Assembly: GCA_965231905.1 (NCBI GenBank)
Contig: CBDDOO010000001.1
Span: 1,259,015-1,323,014 of the forward strand
Length of the DNA: 64,000 nucleotides
Direction of reading: 5' to 3'
Source: G963663315 sp965231905
Lineage (GTDB): Bacteria; Pseudomonadota; Gammaproteobacteria; Arenicellales; Poriferihabitantaceae
Shown: in pieces, positions 1 through 8,068 of the stretch
Position numbering within the stretch: the stretch's first letter is position 1
How the letters are laid out: each line of letters opens with the position of its first letter
Position numbers and translations under genes: made by a program
The notes under the pieces: generated by a model
The model's input: the letters and a program-made list of their open reading frames with translations, nothing else
Database searches by the model: none
Told to the model about the DNA's origin: nothing

Positions 1-534
1 GACCAGATCATCAAAAAGCTCAGTTCACTGGTGTTCCCCGGCACTCAGGGCGGACCGCTGCTGCACGCCATCGCGGGCAAGGCTATGGCGTTCCAGGAAG
101 CGCTGGATCCATCATTCAAAGTGTATCAGCAACAGATTCTCGACAATGCCAAAGCAATGGTGGAGGTATTTCTTGAACGCGGGTTCGATATCGTTTCCGG
201 CGGCACCGACAGTCACCTGTTTCTGCTCAACCTGATCGGCAAGGGCGTAACCGGAAAGGACGCCGACGCCGCGCTGGGGCGGGCTAATATCACTGTGAAC
301 AAGAATACGGTGCCGAATGATCCGCAGTCGCCTTTCGTCACCAGCGGCCTTCGTCTCGGTACGCCGGCCATGACCTCGCGCGGGTTTGGTGTCGGCGAGG
401 CCAAACAGATCGCGGGCTGGATTTGTGACGTGCTGGACAACCTGGGCGACGAATCGGTGGAAGGGGAAGTCCGCAACAAGGTCATTGAGCTTTGCGGTCG
501 ATTCCCGCTTTATGCCGACAGCGAGATCGGATGA
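1..534 (+). CDS. glyA: Serine hydroxymethyltransferase, C-terminal part (window starts inside the gene)
   Basis: The reading frame is open from base 1 and ends at a TGA at 532-534, giving about 177 residues of a roughly 417-residue family. The segment begins with the FPGTQGGP loop that follows the PLP-lysine motif, so the catalytic lysine lies just outside the window. SGLRLGTPAMTSRGF carries the arginine that binds the substrate carboxylate. The enzyme interconverts serine and glycine and loads tetrahydrofolate with one-carbon units in the cytosol. No nrdR follows it, unlike many gammaproteobacteria; the next gene is an unrelated helicase-nuclease. Confidence 0.97.
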   Translation, partial: DQIIKKLSSLVFPGTQGGPLLHAIAGKAMAFQEALDPSFKVYQQQILDNAKAMVEVFLERGFDIVSGGTDSHLFLLNLIGKGVTGKDADAALGRANITVNKNTVPNDPQSPFVTSGLRLGTPAMTSRGFGVGEAKQIAGWICDVLDNLGDESVEGEVRNKVIELCGRFPLYADSEIG

Positions 535-664
535 TGCAGTTTGACTTGTGTCATCGGGTGATCGGGAAGAATGGCGCGATGCGGGGTTACGCGGGAGGTG
601 TTGACCGGAAGACCTGGTTGCTGAAACACGAGCAAGCGATTCACTAGACGGCATATCCCAACGC

Positions 665-682
665 CCTGGAGTCTTATCCAGG
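665..682 (+). terminator. Weak hairpin downstream of glyA
   Basis: CCTGGA (665-670) and TCCAGG (677-682) form a 6-bp stem with a six-base loop, followed by ATCGTCTTT. The T-run is short, so this could be a weak glyA terminator or chance. The rest of the 535-757 gap shows no gene or clear promoter. Confidence 0.25.
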
Positions 683-757
683 ATCGTCTTTGCCTGCAAA
701 TTATGCCCTATCCATCAGACATGGAGGGCACTGGCCTGAAGCAGTGGAATTGGTTAT

Positions 758-3700
758 ATGGATCAGTCAGCAGCCCGGAAACGCCAAAATACGGACCTTG
801 CCAGACTTTGCAGATATTACCTGGCTTGTATGGGGCAGGATGAGGTTGGAGTGTCCGCGTTTGCCTACAGTAAGGACGGTACTCCTGACTACCAATTACT
901 TTCTGCTATACCTGCAAGCGCTCAAGCTCTTTTTTCACAGGAAGGCGCCAGCAGGCTCCTCAACAAGGTTCGCGGGGAGCGCGGGCGATGGGAGCTTTAC
1001 CTGGGTTACCCGACCTCTCTCAAGTCAGTAAAGTCGAAAAAGTCGAACTGGCAAGGTTATCTGGTTGAACCGGCGCTTCTTTTTCCCATTGAGATTGATT
1101 CGGCTACTAAAGAACCTGAGCTTGAACTTGGCTATCCGATAATCAACCAGAAGGCGCTTCAGTCATACTCTTCAGCTGACAGAGAATTTCTGATGGAAGA
1201 GCGGGTACAGCTTGAAGAGGAGCTGGGTATTGGAGATGCTGGTGAAATTGTCGGGTTGGGTACGTTGGCGCTCAGGCTGCAATCGGTCCGGCCTGAATGG
1301 CCCTGGCGAGAAAAAGTGGATCCGGATGACCTGGCGGTGAAACCCGCGTTAGACCAGATTCGGGAGGCGGGAATCTTTAATCGGGCCGTGGTGATCATGG
1401 CTGAGCGTTCGCCATTCACCCAGGGGCTGGAAACCGAGTTGAAACAGTTGGCAAAACTGCCTGAAAACAAGTACCTGGATACTGCTCTCGGGCATTGGGT
1501 CTCAGGTTCTGTTCCAGCGGCGAATGCAGTGAACCCGGATGATGAATTGATCGAAGTGTGGCCAATGAATCTGGAGCAAAGGCAGGCTGTTTCATCCGCG
1601 CTTTGCAATCCTCTTACGATTATCACTGGACCCCCTGGAACCGGAAAATCCCAGGTGGTAACCAATATACTGATCAATGCCGCATGGCGCGGGACAAAGA
1701 TTTTATTTGCCAGCAAGAACAATAAGGCGGTTGATGTAGTAGAAGCGCGTGTGAACAATTCAGGGTCGCGTCCAGTCCTGCTCAGGCTGGGGTCTCAGGC
1801 TTATCAGACAAAGTTAGCTGAATATTTGATGGCATTATTGTCAGCAACTTCTACACAATATGACGAAGAGAACTTCCAAGAAGCAAAAGATATACATCAG
1901 CAATTACAAAAAACACTGAAACAACTGGATGAAGAAACGGCGAATCTGATTGGTTTGCGGAACAAGGTTGACCAGCTGGAAAAACAATCTGAAGACGCAA
2001 GGGATGAGTTGCCGGATGACCTGCCGGGTCGTCTTGAAACAGTGGATGTTTCACGGCTTTTAACTCTGTCGGATTCGTTCAGGCGAGCGTTATATGCGGC
2101 GGATAAGAAGCGCCACGGGCTCCTTAAAAAGCTTGTTTGGAGAATCGTCAGGAAGGGTTGTTTTGCAGCCGTAAATCAAAGGCTTCCCCGGATTATTGAA
2201 TTGGGACAATGGTTGGGGCTGTCAGCGCCGTATGATTTTGCTGATGATTTGAATTTGGAGGATTGGTATGGTTTTTCACGGGCTGTGGATAGAAAACTTG
2301 AATTATCTGAAAAGTTCAAGGAATACCGGATGTGCTTGAGAGAATTACAGACAAGCAGACAATTGCCGGAGATCAGCCTTCAGAAACTGGGGGTTCTGGA
2401 GGAGGTGGCGGCCAATTCAGGGCGGCTATGGCAATATTGGTTAAGATTACAACCAAAGCAGCTTTCCCGTGAAGACCGCCAGCTACTCAGTCGTTACACG
2501 GCATTATTAAAAATGGTCATGGAAGCCGGGTCAGAAGACAAGCTGGCCCGAGACGTTTATCGCCAGTATTCGGCGCTGTTTCCGAAAGTGTCTCACCTTC
2601 TGCCATGTTGGGGCGTAACTGCTTTATCAGCCAGGGGGAAGATTCCTCTGGATGACGCCTTTTTTGATGTTGTTATTTTTGATGAAGCCAGTCAATGTGA
2701 TATAGCTTCGGCATTGCCGCTCCTGTTCAGAGCGAAAAAAGTGGTTGTAATTGGTGACCCCAAGCAGCTTTCCCACATTAGCGGTTTACAGCGTGGGCAA
2801 GACCAGCAGTTGCTTTCCAGGTTTGGCCTGGTTTCCGATTATCCTCATTGGAGCTACTCGACTAACTCTTTATATGATCTTGCAGTTGGGCTTGTCAGTG
2901 GTGATCAGATGATCAGCCTGCTGGATCATCACAGGTCTCATTCGGATGTGATCGAATTTTCAAACAAGCAGTTCTATGAAGGGCGATTACGGGTGGCGAC
3001 GAATTATGATTCCTTGAAGCGCGTCCACGAAAATGCGCCTGGAGTCAGGTGGGAGCATGTAAGTGGTCATACCGTGCGACCCTCTAACGGGGGCGCCTTG
3101 AACTCTCAAGAGGTGGAAGCGGTTGCGAGGGTTATCCGTCAGCTTGTAGTGGAGAGAAATTATCAGGGAAGTATTGGCGTCGTTTCACCGTTTCGCGCTC
3201 AAGCCAATGCAATTCGAGTCGCGATAGAACAACAGCCGGAGCTATGTTCCGCTCTTGGGGACAGGGACTTCCTGGTGGATACCGTGCATAGTTTCCAGGG
3301 GGATGAGCGGGATATCATTATTTTTTCGCCGGTTGTTTCTTCTGGCGTCTCCCCGGGCGCTATTGGATTTTTAGAGAATAATGGCAATTTGTTTAATGTG
3401 GCGATTACCAGAGCCAGGGCGCAGTTGATAGTAGTAGGGGATATCAATGAATGTGAGGGATGTGGGATTGGTTATCTGGCCAATTTCGCGAAATATGCAG
3501 TCAAGTTGCAAAACGCTGACGCCAGCTTTTCCAGCGACGGGATGCGCTTGCAGGACTTCGGAGAAAGTTACCCCACCGTATCAAACCCGGAGCAAGTGTC
3601 CGATTGGGAAAAGCTGCTCTACGGAGCCTTCTATAAAGCGGGAATAAAAACGCTTCCTCAATACAGGGTAGAGAAATATACTCTGGATTTTGCCGTTTTT

Positions 3701-3904
3701 GAAGGTGAGCGCAGGTTGAATATTGAAGTGGATGGTGAGCGATACCACAGGACCTGGAGCAGAGAGTTGTGCCGGCGTGACCAGATCAGGAATCAGCGCA
3801 TGTTTGAACTCGGGTGGGATGTAATCCGTTTCTGGGTATATGAGGTGCGGGATGATATGGAAGGTTGTATCCATAAAATCCAGAAGTGGCGTCAGGAAGA
3901 TTGA
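758..3904 (+). CDS. SF1 (UPF1-like) helicase fused to a C-terminal PD-(D/E)XK nuclease, putative defence protein
   Basis: This 1048-residue protein carries Walker A GPPGTGKS (about residues 291-298), a Walker B/DEAS-type motif in VIFDEASQ (about 638), GDPKQLS (about 666), HSFQGDERD (about 846) and NVAITRARAQ (about 881). These are the AAA_11/AAA_12 helicase signatures. A coiled region near residues 375-415 sits between the helicase motifs. The last 80 residues look like a DUF559/Vsr-like nuclease: TLDF, then IEVDGERYH about 14 residues later. The ATG at 758 is the first start after an in-frame stop at 737. Helicase plus Vsr-like nuclease fusions occur in known anti-phage genes, for example the DUF4011-helicase-Vsr type. 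A defence role is inferred from architecture and from its solitary position beside a tRNA; an RNA/DNA repair role is also possible. Confidence 0.8.
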   Translation: MDQSAARKRQNTDLARLCRYYLACMGQDEVGVSAFAYSKDGTPDYQLLSAIPASAQALFSQEGASRLLNKVRGERGRWELYLGYPTSLKSVKSKKSNWQGYLVEPALLFPIEIDSATKEPELELGYPIINQKALQSYSSADREFLMEERVQLEEELGIGDAGEIVGLGTLALRLQSVRPEWPWREKVDPDDLAVKPALDQIREAGIFNRAVVIMAERSPFTQGLETELKQLAKLPENKYLDTALGHWVSGSVPAANAVNPDDELIEVWPMNLEQRQAVSSALCNPLTIITGPPGTGKSQVVTNILINAAWRGTKILFASKNNKAVDVVEARVNNSGSRPVLLRLGSQAYQTKLAEYLMALLSATSTQYDEENFQEAKDIHQQLQKTLKQLDEETANLIGLRNKVDQLEKQSEDARDELPDDLPGRLETVDVSRLLTLSDSFRRALYAADKKRHGLLKKLVWRIVRKGCFAAVNQRLPRIIELGQWLGLSAPYDFADDLNLEDWYGFSRAVDRKLELSEKFKEYRMCLRELQTSRQLPEISLQKLGVLEEVAANSGRLWQYWLRLQPKQLSREDRQLLSRYTALLKMVMEAGSEDKLARDVYRQYSALFPKVSHLLPCWGVTALSARGKIPLDDAFFDVVIFDEASQCDIASALPLLFRAKKVVVIGDPKQLSHISGLQRGQDQQLLSRFGLVSDYPHWSYSTNSLYDLAVGLVSGDQMISLLDHHRSHSDVIEFSNKQFYEGRLRVATNYDSLKRVHENAPGVRWEHVSGHTVRPSNGGALNSQEVEAVARVIRQLVVERNYQGSIGVVSPFRAQANAIRVAIEQQPELCSALGDRDFLVDTVHSFQGDERDIIIFSPVVSSGVSPGAIGFLENNGNLFNVAITRARAQLIVVGDINECEGCGIGYLANFAKYAVKLQNADASFSSDGMRLQDFGESYPTVSNPEQVSDWEKLLYGAFYKAGIKTLPQYRVEKYTLDFAVFEGERRLNIEVDGERYHRTWSRELCRRDQIRNQRMFELGWDVIRFWVYEVRDDMEGCIHKIQKWRQED

Positions 3905-3992
3905 GAAAATAACGGGTTCACCATGCTGACGCATTTGATCCTGGCGATCTGGTCCTGGCGGGCTGCTGTCATTCCCGCGCAGAGCCTGTCAA

Positions 3993-4079
3993 TGGTGCCG
4001 AGGAAAGGACTTGAACCTTCACGGGCTAATGCCCACTAGCACCTGAAGCTAGCGCGTCTACCAATTCCGCCACCTCGGC
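3993..4079 (-). tRNA. tRNA-Leu (anticodon CAG)
   Basis: On the minus strand the acceptor arm GCCGAGG (4079-4073) pairs with CCTCGGC (4003-3997), followed by discriminator A and an encoded CCA at 3995-3993. The anticodon arm CTAGC-TTCAGGT-GCTAG gives CAG. A long variable arm (GGGCATTAGCCC) and the T-arm GGTTCAAGTCC identify a class II leucine tRNA. The encoded CCA is usual in this class. The promoter lies at 4093-4121. The insertion sequence begins only 47 bp beyond the mature 5' end. Confidence 0.97.
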
Positions 4080-4092
4080 AAAACAAGGGCGG

Positions 4093-4121
4093 ACTGTACC
4101 GATTGTCGACGTTGATGTCAA
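4093..4121 (-). promoter_or_regulatory. Sigma-70 promoter of tRNA-Leu, truncated at its -35 edge by the IS
   Basis: Reading the minus strand, TTGACA (4121-4116), a 17-bp spacer and TACAGT (4098-4093) precede the tRNA 5' end by 13 bp, a normal short tRNA leader. The -35 matches consensus perfectly and the -10 matches 4 of 6. The base just upstream of the -35 is the first base of the IS target duplication (4122-4126), so any native upstream element has been replaced by IS sequence. Confidence 0.8.
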
Positions 4122-4126
4122 CGCTC
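4122..4126. repeat. 5-bp target-site duplication CGCTC of IS copy 1 (left); right copy at 5586-5590
   Basis: CGCTC occurs immediately outside both ends of the element. The same boundary choice gives ATCAA on both sides of copy 2, which fixes the ends of the element as AGAGTTGTCC... and ...GGAAAACGCT. Confidence 0.85.
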
Positions 4127-4134
4127 AGAGTTGT

Positions 4135-4230
4135 CCAATGGAAGATGAGCCTGAAGGGTGAGGTGTATTTCCAACGGGAGATGAGCTTGAAGGATAAGCT
4201 GTATTTCCAACGGGAGATGAGTTTGAAGGG
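4135..4230 (+). repeat. Subterminal 36-bp tandem repeats at the IS left end
   Basis: Two full units (4135-4170 and 4171-4206) and a partial third (4207-4230) each begin with CCAAYGGRAGATGAG and include YTTGAAGG or CCTGAAGG. The same motif forms the single copy at the right terminus (CCAATCCAGAGATGAG on the minus strand). They are most simply read as repeated transposase-binding sites. Copy 2 has only one full unit (15841-15876) plus the partial. Confidence 0.8.
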
Positions 4231-4259
4231 GTTGATTTTGGGATCATCGGAGGATGATC

Positions 4260-5510
4260 GTGAAATTACACAGCCAGCGTTTACAGACGGTGGAGGAGAT
4301 TCGTTCGTTTTTGAACGGAGCCACTACTTTTGATTTTGAACCCCAGTCCCGCGAGGAGTCCTATCCGTGGATTTGTGACAGCCTGCGGCAGTTGCGTTAT
4401 GGCGCATTGAGCAAGGCCGACCGGGGTGTGGTGAAAGCCTACCTGGAGAAGGTCAGTGGCTTATCCCGCGCCCAGATCACCCGGCTGATCCGCCAATACC
4501 GCGATAGTGGCCGCATTCGGGATCGCCGGGGGCGACCCGCCAATGCCTTCTGTCGACGTTATACCCCGGAAGATGTGGCTTTACTGGTGGAAACCGATAC
4601 CCTGCACGGCAACCTGTCCGGCCCGGCCACCCGGAAACTGTGTGAACGGGCTTTTTCGGTATTCGGCGATGCCCGTTATCAGCGACTGGCCGCCCTCTCC
4701 AATGGACACTTGTACAACCTGCGCCACTCGGATTCCTACCAGCGCCAGAGACGACACTTCCAAAAGACCCGCTATACGCCCGTGCGAATCGGGGAGCGAC
4801 GCAAACCCAGACCCGATGGCCGTCCCGGCTTCTTGCGCGTCGATACCGTCCATCAGGGCGATCAGGACGGCATCAAGGGACTGTATCACATCAATGCTGT
4901 CGATGAAGTCACCCAGATGCAGGCCGTGGTCTGTGTACAGAGAATCTCCGAAAGCTATCTCATCCCGGCTCTGCATCAACTCCTGGATGCCTTCCCCTTC
5001 ACGCTCCAGGGGTTCCATTCCGATAACGGTTCAGAGTATATCAATCGACAAGTCGCTAAACTCCTGCAAAAACTCCAGATCGAACAAACCAAATCCCGTC
5101 CCCGACAGAGCAATGACAACGCCCTGGTCGAAGGCAAGAACGGCTCCGTCATCCGCAAGCATCTGGGATACGAACACATCTCACAGCGCTTCGCTCAACC
5201 CGTCAACCACTTCCTCACAAACGACCTCAATCCCTACCTGAACTATCACCGACCCTGCTTGTTCGCAAAGGAAGAAATCAACAATCAGGGAAAACAAATC
5301 CGCAAATACCCGGACTCACTGATCCAGACTCCGTATGAGAAACTCCGTTCCCTGCCCCATGCACAGCAATATCTCAAATCCGGAATCACGTTCAAAATAC
5401 TGGATGACTTCGCTTTGCAATACAGTGATAATGAAGCAGCGAGAAGACTCAACAAAGCCCGCAACAAACTGTTTCTATCTTTTAACAAAACCCAAAATTA
5501 CGCCGCCTGA
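4260..5510 (+). CDS. IS transposase, rve/DDE integrase core (copy 1)
   Basis: An N-terminal helix-turn-helix region (about residues 50-135, containing LSRAQITRLIRQY) is followed by a retroviral-integrase-type core. Numbering from the upstream ATG at 4254, the catalytic residues are D197 (FLRVD), D257 (HSDNG) and E293 (ALVEGKNG), with 35 residues between the last two, the DD(35)E spacing. GGAGG at 4249-4253 directly touches the ATG at 4254 but sits 6 bp before a GTG at 4260, so GTG is the likelier start (416 residues). It differs from copy 2 mainly near residues 340-355 and 386-387. No frameshift is needed. Family placement is uncertain. Confidence 0.9.
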   Translation: MKLHSQRLQTVEEIRSFLNGATTFDFEPQSREESYPWICDSLRQLRYGALSKADRGVVKAYLEKVSGLSRAQITRLIRQYRDSGRIRDRRGRPANAFCRRYTPEDVALLVETDTLHGNLSGPATRKLCERAFSVFGDARYQRLAALSNGHLYNLRHSDSYQRQRRHFQKTRYTPVRIGERRKPRPDGRPGFLRVDTVHQGDQDGIKGLYHINAVDEVTQMQAVVCVQRISESYLIPALHQLLDAFPFTLQGFHSDNGSEYINRQVAKLLQKLQIEQTKSRPRQSNDNALVEGKNGSVIRKHLGYEHISQRFAQPVNHFLTNDLNPYLNYHRPCLFAKEEINNQGKQIRKYPDSLIQTPYEKLRSLPHAQQYLKSGITFKILDDFALQYSDNEAARRLNKARNKLFLSFNKTQNYAA

Positions 5511-5591
5511 CAACCACTCTCAATGTCGATCAATAGACTCACAAAATACTGCCCCCTCAGGCTCATCTCTGGATTGGAAAACGCTCGCTCG

Positions 5592-6764
5592 CTACGCTAC
5601 TTTGGGTTGTTGCCCCAATGAATTTCCCTGTACATAAGTCATCAGGCTGGGGATACCGGGTTCGTAATTCGCCCCTTCCACTTGCCAGACATAACCGAGA
5701 TGGGAGAGTTGCTCGAATTTATCCAGGATATGCCGGTCTGTGATCGGTTCATCATCAACGGCCATTCCTTTTGCAATCGCGTCCTTTAATATGGAGCCAT
5801 GCAGAGTGGGCGCGCCACTCTGAATAAAGGCGTCGGCAACGCTTTCGGCTACGGGTAGCAGCCTCATTTCCCATATCTCATTAAACCGGGTCTGGTACAT
5901 GGCGTCACGCTCTCTGTGCGCTTCTGCCTCTACTTCCCGCAGCATCTCCAGAGTGATCTCTGTCTGTCCGGTTTGATCCAGACTGCGGGCCAGACAATCG
6001 CCCCAGATTTGCAGGAAAAAAGGATAGCCGTGTGTACGCCCTGCAATTTCATCCACCACTCCGGGGGCGAAAGATATACCGGCCTGTTCCAATGGCACGG
6101 TAACCGCCTGCCCGGCTTCATCGGGTGACAGGCGACCTAACGGGAGTATCTTGCTACGCCCCCAGAAAGATGCGTTGGTCTTTCCCAACGCCGCCATCAG
6201 ATTCGGAGTGCCGGCCAGTACCAGCAGGAATGGATGGCCTTCCCCGCGCACGATCTGGCTGGCGTTCAGCAGGGCATTTCCGATCTCGGGCTTCAGCGTA
6301 TGCGCTTCGTCTATGATCAGGATAAATGGCTTCTTTTTGCACTTCTTCCTGATCTGGTCTTCTGCGATCCTTGCTGAACCGGATAAACCCAGTTCAATGC
6401 CCGCTGATACAGATTGATATCCGACAGAAGCAATCAGCTTCTTGAATGTATCCCGGAATCTTTTCTCGCCCGCCAGTGTGTTGTCAAATTCTGCCGGAGT
6501 CTCCATTCTACCGGGAGTAACCCACTGGATATACAGCTTTGATCCTTCCTTTCGGAGGGTCTCTTTCTGCAAGTGACGGAGCAGGGCGGTTTTACCATTT
6601 CCACGGGGGCCGTAGAGGATCATATTTTGACTGATCGGTTGCCGGTCTTTCATATCCCTGACACATCTCTGGAAATACTCCTGTTCGCGTTTACGGCCAG
6701 CCAGATAAGGTGGCAAACTGCCATCCCCTAGTCTGAATAGCCTTGTCAAATCCTGATTGCTCAT
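5592..6764 (-). CDS. AAA+ ATPase (AAA_16/TniB-like), paralog 1
   Basis: This 390-residue protein has Walker A GPRGNGKT (residues 52-59), Walker B FILIIDEAH (about 147-155), and a sensor-like LVLAGTPNL (about 181-189). A C-terminal helical/winged-helix-like region ends in GIPSLMTYVQG. A strong Shine-Dalgarno, GGGAGG, precedes the ATG. The TAG stop (5594-5592) is one base from the IS target duplication at 5586-5590, and the last dozen residues differ from paralog 2, so the native C-terminus may have been altered. The paralog at 17297-18478 is very similar in the ATPase core. The family resembles DNA-linked or STAND-type switch ATPases. No function is demonstrated; partnership with the adjacent transposase is a hypothesis. 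Confidence 0.8.
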   Translation of the reverse strand: MSNQDLTRLFRLGDGSLPPYLAGRKREQEYFQRCVRDMKDRQPISQNMILYGPRGNGKTALLRHLQKETLRKEGSKLYIQWVTPGRMETPAEFDNTLAGEKRFRDTFKKLIASVGYQSVSAGIELGLSGSARIAEDQIRKKCKKKPFILIIDEAHTLKPEIGNALLNASQIVRGEGHPFLLVLAGTPNLMAALGKTNASFWGRSKILPLGRLSPDEAGQAVTVPLEQAGISFAPGVVDEIAGRTHGYPFFLQIWGDCLARSLDQTGQTEITLEMLREVEAEAHRERDAMYQTRFNEIWEMRLLPVAESVADAFIQSGAPTLHGSILKDAIAKGMAVDDEPITDRHILDKFEQLSHLGYVWQVEGANYEPGIPSLMTYVQGNSLGQQPKVA

Positions 6765-6960
6765 TTTCTACACCTCCCGTTTGCCATCCTGCACCAATTC
6801 AAGGGCATTGTCAAAAAATCTGAATCTAACAATCTGAATCAAACCCCCAAGTCACGTCCGGCTCAGCCTGGAAATGCTCTGAATCACATGCCCTGAATCT
6901 TATGGCGAAATGTCTCTCGAAACTATATACTTGGCGCCCGGAAAAATGATGCGCGAAAAC

Positions 6961-8059
6961 ATGGCCACGATAAATGAAATCAGAGAGTCCCTGACCCGTT
7001 CGAGTGAGCGTACTGACTCACTGGGGAGGTATCTTTGACCATGCCGGCAACAAGGAGCGGCTGGAAGAGGTTGACCTGATACTGGAGAATCCCGCTGTCT
7101 GGGAGCAACCGGAGCAGGTGCAAAAACTGGGACAGGAAAGAGTCCGGCTGGAACGACTGGTACACGGTCTGGAACAATTGCGAACCGATATTTCCGATTC
7201 GTTCGAATTACTGGAACTGGCCGCGCTTGAAGAAGATGCCCAAACGCTGGACGAGGTCGAACGGGACGCGAATGACATTGAATCCCGGCTCGAAAAAATG
7301 GAATTCCAGCGAATGTTCAGCGGTGAGGCTGACCCGAACAATGCCTTTATCGACATCCAGGCCGGTTCCGGCGGCACTGAAGCCCAGGACTGGGCGGCCA
7401 TGTTGTTGAGGATGTACCTGCGCTGGGGAGAAACCCGGGGGTATAAGCTGGAAGTGGTGGAGCGGTCTCCGGGGGATGTGGCCGGAATCAAGAGCGCTAC
7501 CGTCAAATTCACCGGCGAGTACGCCTATGGCTGTCTGCGGACCGAGACCGGGGTCCACCGGCTGGTCCGGAAAAGCCCGTTTGATTCCGGCAATCGGCGG
7601 CACACTTCATTCGCCTCCGTTTACGCCTACCCGGAAATAGATGACAGTTTTGAAATTGAAGTGAATCCGGCGGACTTGCGGGTCGATACCTACCGTTCCA
7701 GTGGCGCCGGTGGGCAGCATGTCAACAAAACAGATTCCGCGGTTCGTCTGACTCATCTGCCGAGCGGAATCGTGGTACAGTGCCAGAATGACCGCTCCCA
7801 GCATCGCAACAAGGAGGAAGCGCTTAAAATGCTGAGAGCGCGTCTGTATGAAGCCCGGATGCAGGAACGCCGCCAGGCGCAACAAGCCGAAGAAGACAAT
7901 AAATCAGACATTGGCTGGGGCAGTCAGATTCGATCCTACGTTCTGGACCAGTCCCGGATCAAGGATTTGAGAACCCATGTCGAAACCGGCAATACCCAGT
8001 CGGTACTGGACGGGGCGTTGAACCCGTTTATCGAAGCCAGCCTGAAAGCCGGTCTGTAA
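6961..8059 (+). CDS. prfB: Peptide chain release factor 2, with programmed +1 frameshift
   Basis: The product is about 365 residues, made by shifting +1 at codon 26. Frame 1 runs from ATG 6961 through CTT (7033-7035) into TGA (7036-7038). After the shift translation reads GAC CAT GCC and continues to TAA at 8059. RF2 recognises UGA and UAA stop codons and releases the peptide through the GGQ loop, seen here as SSGAGGQHVNKTDSAVR. Codon 26 for the stop matches the E. coli arrangement, which supports ATG 6961 over the in-frame ATGs at 6946 and 6949. lysS follows after 9 bp, as in E. coli. Confidence 0.95.
7023..7039 (+). promoter_or_regulatory. prfB: RF2 autoregulatory frameshift site
   Basis: A GGGGAGG purine tract stands just upstream of TAT CTT TGA C. 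This is the known RF2 control element: the internal Shine-Dalgarno-like tract and the slippery CTT promote a +1 shift when RF2 is scarce, while abundant RF2 terminates at the weak UGA-C stop. E. coli has AGGGGGTATCTTTGAC, so the slippery CTT-TGA-C core is identical. Confidence 0.95.
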
Positions 8060-8068
8060 AAGCATATC

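Larger units (their letters stand above)
4127..5585 (+). mobile_element. Insertion sequence copy 1 (DD(35)E transposase, IS481/IS3-like or unclassified)
   Basis: The element is 1459 bp and carries one transposase gene. The left end AGAGTTGTCCAAT and the reverse complement of the right end, AGCGTTTTCCAAT, are imperfect inverted repeats, and the similarity continues through AGATGAGCCTGA. The left end holds 36-bp tandem repeats (4135-4230). A near-identical copy lies at 15833-17258. The difference in length (33 bp) equals one extra 36-bp unit minus a 3-bp indel near the right end. The element sits between the tRNA-Leu promoter and an AAA+ ATPase gene. Confidence 0.92.

Noticed and set aside
3968..3982. 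GTCATTCCCGCGCAG, resembling a common proteobacterial intergenic repeat
   Set aside because: Only one 15-bp fragment is present with no paired arm; too short to support a repeat call.
4103..4333. Small frame with 12-residue repeats (MSLKDKLYFQRE-like) at the IS left end
   Set aside because: The periodicity comes from the 36-bp DNA repeats, and it starts outside the element. It differs between copies and ends inside the transposase gene, so a DNA-site function is more likely than a protein.
4127..6764. A complete Tn7-like transposon spanning transposase and ATPase
   Set aside because: Target duplications flank only the 1.46-kb IS, the termini are not TGT...ACA, and no tnsA-like or target-selector gene is present. 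Any ATPase link is functional speculation, not one mobile unit.
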